Shown here: positions 45,827-55,116 of the stretch, in pieces
How positions within the stretch are numbered: position 1 is the first letter of the stretch
How the letters are laid out: every line of letters starts with the position of its first letter
Origin: Streptomyces sp. NBC_01016
GTDB lineage: Bacteria > Actinomycetota > Actinomycetes > Streptomycetales > Streptomycetaceae
Assembly: GCF_026341035.1 (NCBI RefSeq)
Contig: NZ_JAPEOQ010000001.1
Location: 2,852,001 to 2,916,000 of the forward strand
Direction: 5' to 3'
Length of the DNA: 64,000 nt
Notes under the pieces: generated by a model
Seen by the model: only the letters and a program-made list of their open reading frames with translations
What the model was told of the DNA's origin: nothing
Database searches by the model: none
Program-made: the position numbers and the translations under genes

Positions 45827-47074
45827 TCACAGAACGTCCTCGCCCCGCCGCCGCAACCAGTCCCGCCGCGCCATCGCGCCCGCCGCGATCACCGCGAGGC
45901 CGATGCCGCCGCCGATCACCAGGTACGTGCCGTAGCGGGAGTTGCGCTCCGCCGGGGTTTCGCCCAGGGTCAGTTGCGCGGCGGTGATCTTCTCGCCGCC
46001 GCCGGCGTTCGTGCCCGCCGTGCCCTGTAGGCCCTCGTTGGTGATCTGCTCGGTCGGTGCGGTCTCGTCCTTGACGGCGGCCACGGGGTCGATGACGCCC
46101 CAGCCGATGTTGTTGTCGCGGTACGCGTGCGAGCGCGAAGCGGTGTCCTCGAGGTGCCAGATGATCTGCTCGGGCTTCCAGCTGGGGTGCTTCTGCTTGA
46201 GCAGGGCCGCCACCCCGGCCGCGTACGGGGCGGCGAACGACGTTCCCTGGTCGACGCATTGGCCGCCCTGGGGGACGGTCGAGACCATGTCGACGCCCGG
46301 GGCCGCGATGTCCACGTGCTTGTTCGGCGTGGAGAACGGGGCGCGTTCGTTGTTCCGGTCGGAGGCCGCGACGGACAGGATGTTGGGGTTCTTGAGGGCC
46401 GCCGGGTAGGTGTCGGAGGCCTTGCCGGATGCGCCGCTGTTGCCGGCCGAGGCGACGATGAGGACGCCCTTGTCCTCGGCGTTGTTCACCGCGGCCTGCA
46501 AGGGGCCGAGCTTGGACACGTTCGCCGTCGTGCCCTGCGAGATGTTGATGATCTTGGCGCCGCCCGAGACGGCAGCGTTGATGGCATCAATCATGGTCGC
46601 CAGGTTGCCGCCCTCCTCCGCCGTGCTCGTCTGAAGGGGCAGGATCTTGGCGTGGGGGGCCAGGCCGTGGAAGCCCGAGCCGGCGATCGGGGAGGCCGCG
46701 ATGATGCCGGCCACCTTCGTGCCGTGGCCGACACCGTCGGTCGTCGCCTTGGAGCCCTTCGCGAACGACTTGCCGCCGAGGACCTTCCCTGCCAGCTGCT
46801 GGTTCTTCGTGTCGACGCCGGTGTCGATGACCGCGACGGTCTCGCCGTCCCCCTTGAGCGACTTGCCCTCCCACAGCTGCTCCGAGATGACGCGCTGCAG
46901 CGACCACGGCGTGCCCTTGATGACATTGCCGCCGAACTGGCAGTCCGTGGAAGCCAGTTGGGTGCCGTCGTCGGCGACCGCGGGGGTCGCGGTCAGACAG
47001 GCGAGTGCGGCCGTCGCCGCGAGCGCCGCCGCCGTGCGGCGCGCGACAGCAGTAGATGCCACGGTGGGTGCCAC
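45827..47074 (-). CDS. mycP: Type VII secretion mycosin-type subtilase (copy 2)
   Basis: A 415 aa S8 protease. After a signal peptide (RRTAAALAATAALACLTA), the catalytic residues are Asp84 (VAVIDTGVD), His117 (GVGHGTKVAGII), Asn212 (ASAGNSG) and Ser279 (DQGTSFAAP). Unlike copy 1 its C-terminus is short: a membrane helix YLVIGGGIGLAVIAAGAMA and a basic tail DWLRRRGEDVL. It lies 42 bases after eccB and is the more canonical MycP. Confidence 0.93.
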   Translation of the reverse strand: MAPTVASTAVARRTAAALAATAALACLTATPAVADDGTQLASTDCQFGGNVIKGTPWSLQRVISEQLWEGKSLKGDGETVAVIDTGVDTKNQQLAGKVLGGKSFAKGSKATTDGVGHGTKVAGIIAASPIAGSGFHGLAPHAKILPLQTSTAEEGGNLATMIDAINAAVSGGAKIINISQGTTANVSKLGPLQAAVNNAEDKGVLIVASAGNSGASGKASDTYPAALKNPNILSVAASDRNNERAPFSTPNKHVDIAAPGVDMVSTVPQGGQCVDQGTSFAAPYAAGVAALLKQKHPSWKPEQIIWHLEDTASRSHAYRDNNIGWGVIDPVAAVKDETAPTEQITNEGLQGTAGTNAGGGEKITAAQLTLGETPAERNSRYGTYLVIGGGIGLAVIAAGAMARRDWLRRRGEDVL

Positions 47075-47116
47075 GGTCTCTGTTCCCCCTATGAGTTCTG
47101 CGTTACGAGTTCGGCG

Positions 47117-48619
47117 TCAGGAGTTCTGCGTCTGCTTGGCGGCCGTGGTCGTCAGGTCGGGCCCGGACGGCAGGAGCTTGGACCACTGGGCGGGCACCGA
47201 TACCTTGCTCGTCTTCTCGTAGCCGAGGCGGATCTGCGCCTTGCCGACCTCTTCCTTGTCCGAGCCCGACCCGTTCTTGCCGGAGTCGTTGTTGACGGGA
47301 AGGTAGTAGCGCAGGCCCGTGTCGGTGACCAGGTAGTTGAACCCGGTGGCGGACTCGCCCTGTTCCTCCTGGTAGAGCAGGCCGCTGCCCGGGCTCACGT
47401 ACGAGGACGCGCTCGACGCGACCGAAGTGATGGGCAGGGAGGAGCCGGCCCAGGCGGACAGGTTGCTGGCCTTGCCGCCGTTGTACACGGAGCAGGAGGT
47501 GTCGTTCGAGCCACCGTTGGCGAGCGAGACGGCCTGGGTGGGCCAGGTGTCGCCGCCCGTCAGGCTTCCCTTGCCCAGGGTCAATTCGCCCTGCGTGATC
47601 GTAGCGATCCGGGCGTTGCCGCTAAGCGTTTCCCTGAGTAGGGCCGTCTGGAAGTCGGTGACGGGAATGACCCGGTTCTGCTCGACCAGGTAGTGCTGGC
47701 CGCCGTTGGTTTGCAGGAGTGTGCCTGTGGTGCGGTACTTGGGCGGTACGCCGCTTGCGCTGGAGGAGTTGCCGGCGCCCGGCACGGACGGCGCCGAGAT
47801 CGGCGCTGGGCTTTGGGTGAGCGTGCCGAGCCAATCGTCCGTGACGGTGCGCGGCTTGGCGTGGTCGCCGAAGAGCGTGCGGACGAGTTGGTCGAGGCTG
47901 AGGGCGGGGCTTCCCGCGAGCTTGTACGCGACGCCCTTGTTGCTCACCAGATACGGCGTCCTGGCCTCGTCCTGGACGTACAGGGCCTTGCCGGAGTCCA
48001 GCTTGCCGGAGCCCTTCGACGAGACCTTCTTCGCGTCGTCCTTGTCGAGTACGAAGACGGTCTGCTGCGTGGACGTGGACATCGCGTCGGCGCCGCCGAT
48101 CGCCTGCTGGCACAGCGCCCACGCCTTGGCCGTGCCCGCGTCCTTGTCGTTCGGCATTCGGTCGGGGGCGTACGGAATTCCGACCATCGAACCCTGGGCG
48201 ATATTCGATTCGTCGAGGAACTTCTCCTTGACGGTCTTCACGGAACCCTCACCGCTGTTTTTCGGGTTCAACAGAAGCTTCGCGGACGCGAGGTTGAGGA
48301 CGGGATGCAGAACGGGCTTGTCCTTGCCGTTCTTATCCTTCTTGTCCGACTTGAGTACGACGTACCGCGTCGCCGACGGATCCGTGACGATGATCCCGGC
48401 CTCGGGAGTGTCCCAACCCTTCGGCGCCACCGGGCTGATCATGCCGCAGGCGCCGAAGCCCGCCAGCACGACCACGGCCATGACGATGCCCGGGACCGCG
48501 TGCTTGAGCGGCCGCGGGGCGCTGTCCACCGATCCATTGGGGAGTGGTTTGAGAAAAGCGGCAACGGTCCGCTTGCGTGCGAAATTGTAGGCATTCAGCT
48601 CATCACGACGTGATGCCAT
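47117..48619 (-). CDS. eccB: Type VII secretion core protein EccB
   Basis: A 500 aa protein. The start MASRRDELNAYNFARKRTVAAFLKP is the EccB signature, then a single membrane helix (VPGIVMAVVVLAGFGACGMI) and a large external domain with RYVVLKSDKKDKNGKDK, VLNLASAKLLL and TPYLVSNKGVAYKLAG, which is the usual EccB layout. EccB is part of the ESX membrane complex and contacts the external face. It is divergent from eccE, with a 258-base gap (48620-48877) in which I see only a 14-base palindrome (CGGCGCATGCGCCG, 48691-48704). Confidence 0.95.
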   Translation of the reverse strand: MASRRDELNAYNFARKRTVAAFLKPLPNGSVDSAPRPLKHAVPGIVMAVVVLAGFGACGMISPVAPKGWDTPEAGIIVTDPSATRYVVLKSDKKDKNGKDKPVLHPVLNLASAKLLLNPKNSGEGSVKTVKEKFLDESNIAQGSMVGIPYAPDRMPNDKDAGTAKAWALCQQAIGGADAMSTSTQQTVFVLDKDDAKKVSSKGSGKLDSGKALYVQDEARTPYLVSNKGVAYKLAGSPALSLDQLVRTLFGDHAKPRTVTDDWLGTLTQSPAPISAPSVPGAGNSSSASGVPPKYRTTGTLLQTNGGQHYLVEQNRVIPVTDFQTALLRETLSGNARIATITQGELTLGKGSLTGGDTWPTQAVSLANGGSNDTSCSVYNGGKASNLSAWAGSSLPITSVASSASSYVSPGSGLLYQEEQGESATGFNYLVTDTGLRYYLPVNNDSGKNGSGSDKEEVGKAQIRLGYEKTSKVSVPAQWSKLLPSGPDLTTTAAKQTQNS

Positions 48620-48877
48620 CGTTACGTTTTCTCCCCGTCCTCGCTGGACCGTGCTGGACTATTGCTGCGGGTCCACTTCTCGACCACCCCCGGCGCATGC
48701 GCCGCACGGGCCTCTACTATGCCGTGTGGTGATCGGGCCGTAGCGTACGGGTACGGTTTTTCCACGCGCCAGCCGACGTTGGGTCCCGATGGCCCCGGGG
48801 CGGTCCGATTCCGACCGATTCAACCCAGCCGGCCATCACGAATCATCACAGCAGCGAGCGAAGGAGCAGGGCGGGGG

Positions 48878-50272
48878 ATGTCCAGCGCCAGCAGGACCCG
48901 ACAGCGTGGCAATCAGGGGCGACCGGCCCCGAACGGGCGCCGCGGAGGGGGCCGTTCCGGCGGCCGCCCCACCGGCCGACCCGGCGGGCAGGGCGGACGC
49001 GGTAGCCGTACCGCGCAGGTCGCTCCGCCGCCGCAGCAGCAGGCCGCAGGTCCGGCGAGGCCCAAGCTGCCTCGCAAGATCGGCAGCTTCGGACCGATCA
49101 GCACGCACCACTTGGTCATCATCGAGATCGCGCTGGCGCTCGTCGTGGCGGCCGCCGCGATCAAGGCCGTGCTGATGCTGCCCGCCGCCGTCATCGGTGG
49201 GCTGCTCGTCTTCCTTCAGCTCGGCCGGCGCCGCCGCCACCCGCTTCCCGAGTGGATGGCGATCGGCCGCGCCCTCAAGCGCCGCCGCCGCGCCTTCAAC
49301 GGGCCGCCGCCCGCCGACATCGACAGCGGCTTCGCGCCGCTCCTCGAGGCGGACCCCAGCCTGCGCACGTACGAGTACGAGGCCCGGGACCGGCGCCTCG
49401 TCGGCTTCGTCGGCGACGGCTCGTTCCTGACGGCACTCGTTCAGGTGGACTCCGCGCCCGGCCCGCTGCGCCCGCAGGGTGACGCGCGGCCACTGCCCGT
49501 CGAGCTGCTCGCCGAGACCCTCGACGTCGAGGACATTCACCTCGAATCGGTGCAGTTGGTGCAGTACACCCAGCCCGCGCCCGCCCCGCACCTGCCGCCG
49601 CAGGCCCTCGCCGCGCAGGCGTACGCCGCGCTTCAGGCGCAGGCCGGAACGCCCGCGGTGCGGATGACATGGGTGGCGCTCAAGCTCGACCCCGAGCTGT
49701 GCCCGGAAGCAGTGGAGGCCCGTGGCGGTGACCTGCGCGGCGCCCAGCGCGCCCTGCTGCGCGCCGCCGACCAGCTGATCAGCCGGCTCAACGGACAGGG
49801 CTTCGTCGCCGAGGTCCTCGACGAGAACGCCGTCCTCTCCGCGCTCTCCGTCGCGACCTGCGTCAACCCGCGCGCCAACCTCAACGCCCAGTCGCAGCAG
49901 GGCCGTTCGGGTCCGCGCACCGAGGAGAGCGTGCGCGCCTGGCGGTGCGACGACCGGTGGCACGCCTCGTACTGGATCGGCACGTGGCCGCAGCTCGGTC
50001 GCGGTGGCACGCCGCTCGGCGCGCTCGCGTCCGGCCTGTCCACGACCCGTACGCTCGCGACGACGTTCAGCGTCGCCCTCGCACGCGCGGGCCGCGAGGA
50101 CGTCGCGGTCAGCGGGCACGTGCGCCTCTCGGCACGCAGCGAGAACGAACTCGGTCAGGCCAAGCGCGAACTCGAGCGCGCCGCCTCCGGCCTCAAGGCC
50201 GGCCTCGTCCGACTCGACCGGGAACAGCTCCCCGGCCTCCTCGCCACCCTTCCCCTCGGAGGCACGCGCTGA
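48878..50272 (+). CDS. eccE: Type VII secretion core protein EccE
   Basis: A 464 aa protein. A basic Gly-Arg-Pro-rich N-terminus (about 60 residues) precedes two membrane helices (HHLVIIEIALALVVAAAAI, LPAAVIGGLLVFLQL) and the soluble EccE domain (FNGPPPADIDSGFAPLLEADPSLRTYEYEARDRRLVGFVGDGSF in family order, then LDVEDIHLESVQLVQYTQPAP). EccE binds at the periphery of the ESX complex with MycP. The ATG at 48878 has AAGGAG upstream; the open frame starts earlier but without domain content. Confidence 0.9.
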   Translation: MSSASRTRQRGNQGRPAPNGRRGGGRSGGRPTGRPGGQGGRGSRTAQVAPPPQQQAAGPARPKLPRKIGSFGPISTHHLVIIEIALALVVAAAAIKAVLMLPAAVIGGLLVFLQLGRRRRHPLPEWMAIGRALKRRRRAFNGPPPADIDSGFAPLLEADPSLRTYEYEARDRRLVGFVGDGSFLTALVQVDSAPGPLRPQGDARPLPVELLAETLDVEDIHLESVQLVQYTQPAPAPHLPPQALAAQAYAALQAQAGTPAVRMTWVALKLDPELCPEAVEARGGDLRGAQRALLRAADQLISRLNGQGFVAEVLDENAVLSALSVATCVNPRANLNAQSQQGRSGPRTEESVRAWRCDDRWHASYWIGTWPQLGRGGTPLGALASGLSTTRTLATTFSVALARAGREDVAVSGHVRLSARSENELGQAKRELERAASGLKAGLVRLDREQLPGLLATLPLGGTR

Positions 50273-51954
50273 TGAGCACCCCCGGCAACCAGGACCCCCG
50301 CCAGCAGATGACGCCCGAGCAGCACGCCGAGCACGAGCGCCGGGCCGCGGAAGCGGCCGAGCGGCGCAGGCAGTGGGAGGCGCAGCAGGCCGCCGCCCAG
50401 CAGCAGCCGACGCCGGAGGCCGGTGGGTACGGCTACCCGCAACAGCAGCAGCAACAACAGCAGGAACAGCAGCAGTTGACGCCCGAGCAGCACGCGGAGA
50501 ACGAGCGCCGTGCCGCTGAGGCGGCTGAGCGGCGCAGGCAGTGGGAGGCGCAGCAGGCGGCCGCCCAGCAGCAGCCGACGCCGGAGGCCGGTGGGTACGG
50601 CTACCCGCAGCAGCAGCCGACGCCTGAGGCGGGCGGCTATGGCTATCCGCAGCAGCAGCAACAGCAGCCCACGCCCGAGGCCGGCGGCTACGGCTACCCG
50701 CAGCAACAGCAGCAGCCGACCCCGGACCAGAGCGGCTACGGCTACCCGCAGCCCACGCCCGAGCAGGCTGCGCAGCAGCAGGCGGCCCAGCAGCAAGCCG
50801 CCGCTGAACAGGCCGCGCAGCAGCAGGCCGCCGCCCAGCAGCAAGCCTCGCAGCAGCAGGCCGTCGCGGCCCAACACGCCGAAGAGCAGCGGCAGTTGCG
50901 CGTCCGCTACCAGGAGGAGCAGCGCCGCGCGGAGGAGGCCGAGGCGCGCCGCCGCGAGTGGGAGGACCAGCAGCGCCAGCAGCAGATGGCGCAGCAGCAA
51001 CAGCTCGCGGCCCAGCAGCAGGCGGCCGCCCAGCAGCAGTACGCGCAGCAGCACCCGGACCTGCAGCCGCAGGACCCGTCCCAGGGTGTCGTCGGCGGCA
51101 TCGCCCAGGTGCCGCAGCAGGCGGCCCCCGCGGCCACCGGCGCCACCATGACGTACGCGCCCGCGCCGGAGGTCGGCTCGGGCCGGCCCACGCACCGGGC
51201 GCTCCCCGACGACCCCGCGCACGAGGACGACTTCGCGGAGTTCGAGGAGGAGTTCACCAGTCCCGGTTACGGGCTGCGCGGCCCGCGCCGCCGTCGGCAC
51301 GTCATGTCGAAGAAGTCGCTCGGCTCGCTCGGCGTGAGCGTCGGTGACGACGGTGTCGTCATCGGCGTCGACCCGCAGGGCAGCCCGGCCGTCCTCGACG
51401 TGCTGCGGCCGAGGCCCCGCGAGATCGTCGTCGTCGGCTCGATGTGGACCGCGCAGATCATCGCGCTGCGCACCGCGGCCATCGGCGCCCGGATCGCCGT
51501 CGAGTCCGTGCGGCCCGCCGCGTGGGCGCCGATGGCGCAGGCCGCGGGCGGCGGACTGCAGTGCGTCTCGGTGTACGAGCCGCGCCAGATGGCCGCGCAG
51601 GGCGCGTCGGTGGCGAGCCCCGTCCTCGTCGTACGGGACCTGGGCGCGCAGCCCGGACGTTCCCAGATCGCGCCGACGCCCTGGCAGTCGACGCTCACCG
51701 TCGTGCCGTTCCTCGGCCCGCGCGCGCCGCGACTGCTCGCCCGCGCCGACGTCATCGGACTGCAGAACCTCTCCCCGCAGGAGGCCGAGGCCATCGGCCG
51801 GGTGCTGCGCCTTCCCGAGCAGCTCACCCAGACGCTGCCGACGCTCAGCGACGCGACGATGCTGTGGATCGCGGGCGACAAGCGCCAGTTCGTGATGGTG
51901 CAGCCGACGGAACCGGAGACCGGACTGCTCGGCGGCCCGCGCCGGATGGACTGA
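50272..51954 (+). CDS. Gln-rich T7SS-associated protein of unknown function
   Basis: A 560 aa protein; ATG at 50272 overlaps the eccE stop by one base (TGATG). Residues 1-100 contain two copies of a 45-residue repeat with TPEQHAEHERRAAEAAERRRQW followed by five PTPEAGGYGYPQ units; residues 165-290 are Gln-Ala-Glu helices likely to form coiled coil. After a basic GLRGPRRRRHVMSKKS segment comes a roughly 200-residue alpha-beta domain (LGVSVGDDGVVIGVDPQGSPAVLDVLRPRPREIVVVGSMWTAQII, then LTVVPFLGPRAPRLLARAD) with no P-loop; it may be a nucleotide-independent EccC-like or regulatory fold. Function unknown. Confidence 0.7.
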   Translation: MSTPGNQDPRQQMTPEQHAEHERRAAEAAERRRQWEAQQAAAQQQPTPEAGGYGYPQQQQQQQQEQQQLTPEQHAENERRAAEAAERRRQWEAQQAAAQQQPTPEAGGYGYPQQQPTPEAGGYGYPQQQQQQPTPEAGGYGYPQQQQQPTPDQSGYGYPQPTPEQAAQQQAAQQQAAAEQAAQQQAAAQQQASQQQAVAAQHAEEQRQLRVRYQEEQRRAEEAEARRREWEDQQRQQQMAQQQQLAAQQQAAAQQQYAQQHPDLQPQDPSQGVVGGIAQVPQQAAPAATGATMTYAPAPEVGSGRPTHRALPDDPAHEDDFAEFEEEFTSPGYGLRGPRRRRHVMSKKSLGSLGVSVGDDGVVIGVDPQGSPAVLDVLRPRPREIVVVGSMWTAQIIALRTAAIGARIAVESVRPAAWAPMAQAAGGGLQCVSVYEPRQMAAQGASVASPVLVVRDLGAQPGRSQIAPTPWQSTLTVVPFLGPRAPRLLARADVIGLQNLSPQEAEAIGRVLRLPEQLTQTLPTLSDATMLWIAGDKRQFVMVQPTEPETGLLGGPRRMD

Positions 51955-52135
51955 CACCCGGCGGCCCGCGCCGGATGGACCGACGCCCGGCGGAGACCCC
52001 GGCGTGCGATGTCCGGTGGAGTCCGGCGTGCGACGCCCGTAGGACTTAGGCGTGCGACGCCCGCCGGACTCAGGTGTGTAACGCCTGTCGGACTCAGGCG
52101 TGCGACGCCGGCGGGCTCCGGCGTGCGGCGGGTGG
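51931..52135. repeat. Two tandem-repeat blocks downstream of the Gln-rich gene
   Basis: 51931-51959 and 51960-51988 are 29-base direct repeats (two differences); the first carries the gene's TGA stop, in the second the same position is CGA. Then five 23-24-base units beginning GCGTGCGACGCC run from 52002 to 52120, with a sixth partial unit to 52135. The rest of the 51955-52370 gap holds no other recognised feature except the ribosome site of the next gene. Confidence 0.75.
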
Positions 52136-52370
52136 TCCCGAAGAGGCGTGGGGTGGCCCCGTGGAGAGCGGGTACGCGACGTGTACCGACGGGTACGTGA
52201 CAAGTACCGCCTTTACGGAGGCCGCCCCGAACCGTTTACGCTGTCCGGACGAACGGCTGAGACGCAAGTGACGCGGGGCCGCCGCGACGGTCGGGGGCGA
52301 CGACGAGCGACCCACACCAGGTCCCGCCGGAACCGGTCGTTCAGGTGCACAGCAGAGACCAGGAGGCACA

Positions 52371-55016
52371 GTGACCAGTGACCGGGACCAGCGGAACCCG
52401 GAACCCGGCGACGGTTCGATCGAGACGGAGCTGACGGGAGAGTTCCGGCTCGATTTCGACGCGCCGTCCTGGTACGCGCAGCCAAGCGAATCATCGGGTG
52501 CGACGCCGCCGTCCGGCACGCCCGCGCCCCCTTCGTCCGACACGGCAGGGGGGAGCGCGACTCCGCCGCCGCCCGCGCCGGGTCCCCCGTCCGAGGGGTC
52601 TGCGCCGCCGCCGGCCGCTCCTGGGTTCCCGACTTTCGGGGGTACGACGGGTACGGGTGCGGGGGAGGCTGCTCCGGCCGCGCCGCCGGTTGCTCCCGCC
52701 GCGCCGCCGGCTCCTCCTGCTGCCGAAGCCGATCCCGCCGCGTCGAGCCGCCGGTCCGGGACCGTCGACCCCACGGGCGACCTGTGGGGGGACGACGACG
52801 ATGACGATGACGACGACACCGGTGACGGAGCGGACTCCGGGACGGCGACGTCCGAGACCGCGACGTCCGGGGGCGCGCCCGACGTGAACCAGGCGGCCGC
52901 GCCTGCCGGTTCGGCCGCGCCTGGCGCTCTGCCGGCTGCGGATGGTGCCGCTCCGGCGGCGCCCCCCGCTCCGACCGCGCCGCACGCGGCCCCTGGTGCA
53001 CCCGCGCCGCAGCCGCCTGCCGACGGTGGTTACGGCTATCCGCAGCCCATGCCGCAGCAGCCGGTTCCCGGTCAGCCGGCCCCGGCCGCGCCGCAGCCGC
53101 CCACTGCCGCGGGCTACGGCTACCCGCAGCCCGCGCCCGGTCAGCCGGCGCCGCAGCCGCCCGCCCCTGGTTATGGCTATCCGCAGCCGCCGGCGCCGGG
53201 TTACGGCTACCCGCCGCAGCAGCAGCCGGGCCAGCCGCAGCCGCAGCCTCCGGCCCAGCCCCAGCCCCAGCCCCAGCCCCAGCCCCAGCCCCAGTCCCAG
53301 GCGCAGCCCGCTCCCGGTCAGCCCGGCCAGCCGGGTCAGCCGATGCCTCCGCAGCAGCCGGGTCCGTACGGCCAGCCCGCTCCTCAACAGCCGGGCCCGT
53401 ACGGCCAGCCCGCCGCTCCGCAGCAGCCGGGTCCCTATGGTCAGCCCGCGCCGCAGCAGCCCACTGCCGATGGTTACGGCTATCCGCAGTCCGCGCCGCA
53501 GCAGCCCGCTCCTGGTCAGCCGGCTCCGCAGCCGCCCGCCCCTGGTTATGGCTATCCGCAGCCGCCGGCGCCGGGTTACGGCTACCCGCCGCAGCAGCCG
53601 GGCCAGCAGCAGCCGCAGCCCCCGGCCCAGCCGCAGCCCGCTCCCGGTCAGGAGCCGGGCCAGGCGCCGCCCGCGCCGCAGGGCCCGTACGGCCAGCCGC
53701 CCCAGCAAGGCCAGCCCGCTCCCGGTCAGCCGGCCCCGGGTCAGCAGGCCGCTCCCGGGGCCCCCGCCCCGAACGCGTACCCGCAGCCGGCCGTCGACCC
53801 GCGCGCGGGCTGGGACCCGGGTGCGGGCCAGCAGCGCTCGGCGCCCGGCGCTCCGCTCGGCTACAACGCGCAGGTCGAGCTCAGCTCGGACCGTCTCCTG
53901 CGCAACCAGCCGAAGCGCAAGAACAACAACAAGGGCCCCAGCAAGTTCAAGTTGGGCGCCAAGGCGGCAGAGGCCGAGCGGCAGCGCAAGCTCCAGATGA
54001 TGCGTACGCCGGTCATGTCCTGCTACCGGATCGCGGTGATCAGCCTCAAGGGCGGCGTCGGCAAGACGACCACGACGATGTCGATCGGCGCGACCCTCGC
54101 CTCGGAACGTCAGGACAAGATCCTGGCGATCGACGCCAACCCGGACGCCGGCACCCTCGGGCGCCGCGTACGCCGCGAGACCGGCGCGACCATCCGCGAC
54201 CTGGTGCAGAACATCCCGCACCTGCACTCGTACATGGACATCCGCCGGTTCACCTCGCAGGCCCCCTCCGGCCTGGAGATCATCGCCAACGACGTGGACC
54301 CGGCCGTCTCGACGTCCTTCAACGACGCCGACTACCGCTCCGCGCTCGACGTCCTGGGCAAGCAGTACCCGATCATCCTCACCGACTCGGGTACCGGTCT
54401 CCTCTACTCCGCGATGCGTGGAGTCCTGGACCTGGCCGACCAGTTGGTCATCATCTCGACCCCGTCGGTGGACGGCGCGTCCAGCGCGAGCACGACCCTC
54501 GACTGGCTGTCGGCGCACGGGTACGCGGACCTCGTCCAGCGTTCCCTCACCGTCATCTCCGGTGTCCGCGAGACCGGCAAAATGATCAAGGTGGACGACA
54601 TCGTCAGCCACTTCGAGACGCGCTGCCGCGGCGTGGTCGTCGTCCCGTTCGACGAGCACCTGGCGGCGGGCGCCGAGGTCGACCTCGACATGATGCGCCC
54701 GAAGACGCGGGAGGCGTACTTCGAGATCGCGGCGCTGATCGCCGAGGACTTCGCGCAGCGCGCCGAGTCCCAGATGCAGGCGGGCGGGATGTACGGCGGC
54801 CAGCAGCCGGGCATGCCCCCGGCCGGCTTCCCGCCGCAGCAGCAGGGCTACGGGCAGCAGCCCCCGGCGGCCCCGCACCCGGGCCAGCAGGGTTACGGCT
54901 ACCCGCAGCAGCAACAGCCGCCCCAGGCCCCCCAGCAGCCGCAGCAACAGCCGCCGCAGCAGCCGGGTGGCGGCGGCCTGCCGTCCGGCTGGACGACGCA
55001 GCAGCCGCCGCAGTAG
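52371..55016 (+). CDS. EspI-like type VII secretion protein: Pro-rich region plus ParA/MinD ATPase (copy 2)
   Basis: An 881 aa protein with the same plan as copy 1. [20 protein letters not shown] near the N-terminus shares the TGEF-x-x-D-[YF]-x-x-P-x-WY motif. A Pro-Gln-rich middle has many GYGYPQ units. The ATPase (about residues 540-790) has [27 protein letters not shown] and [15 protein letters not shown]; most of its 250 residues are identical to copy 1. After the ATPase comes a further Gln-Gly tail absent in copy 1. GTG 52371 has AGGAGG four bases upstream. The ATPase probably acts in the cytoplasm at the ESX assembly. Confidence 0.85.
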   Translation: MTSDRDQRNPEPGDGSIETELTGEFRLDFDAPSWYAQPSESSGATPPSGTPAPPSSDTAGGSATPPPPAPGPPSEGSAPPPAAPGFPTFGGTTGTGAGEAAPAAPPVAPAAPPAPPAAEADPAASSRRSGTVDPTGDLWGDDDDDDDDDTGDGADSGTATSETATSGGAPDVNQAAAPAGSAAPGALPAADGAAPAAPPAPTAPHAAPGAPAPQPPADGGYGYPQPMPQQPVPGQPAPAAPQPPTAAGYGYPQPAPGQPAPQPPAPGYGYPQPPAPGYGYPPQQQPGQPQPQPPAQPQPQPQPQPQPQSQAQPAPGQPGQPGQPMPPQQPGPYGQPAPQQPGPYGQPAAPQQPGPYGQPAPQQPTADGYGYPQSAPQQPAPGQPAPQPPAPGYGYPQPPAPGYGYPPQQPGQQQPQPPAQPQPAPGQEPGQAPPAPQGPYGQPPQQGQPAPGQPAPGQQAAPGAPAPNAYPQPAVDPRAGWDPGAGQQRSAPGAPLGYNAQVELSSDRLLRNQPKRKNNNKGPSKFKLGAKAAEAERQRKLQMMRTPVMSCYRIAVISLKGGVGKTTTTMSIGATLASERQDKILAIDANPDAGTLGRRVRRETGATIRDLVQNIPHLHSYMDIRRFTSQAPSGLEIIANDVDPAVSTSFNDADYRSALDVLGKQYPIILTDSGTGLLYSAMRGVLDLADQLVIISTPSVDGASSASTTLDWLSAHGYADLVQRSLTVISGVRETGKMIKVDDIVSHFETRCRGVVVVPFDEHLAAGAEVDLDMMRPKTREAYFEIAALIAEDFAQRAESQMQAGGMYGGQQPGMPPAGFPPQQQGYGQQPPAAPHPGQQGYGYPQQQQPPQAPQQPQQQPPQQPGGGGLPSGWTTQQPPQ

Positions 55017-55042
55017 GCGACAGCAGTACAAGTACGAGAGAG

Positions 55043-55071
55043 GGGCCCCCGTCCGACGCGGACGGGGGCCC
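55043..55071. terminator. Bidirectional terminator
   Basis: GGGCCCCCGTCC (55043-55054) pairs with GGACGGGGGCCC (55060-55071) around a five-base loop, between the convergent EspI-like and Spo0M-like genes. Confidence 0.85.
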
Positions 55072-55116
55072 TCCCTCGTACGGGTTACGAGTTCACGGAT
55101 TCACGGGTTTACGGGT

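Noticed and set aside
48715..48720. TACTAT as -10 box for eccE
   Set aside because: No acceptable -35 at the right distance, so not listed as a promoter.
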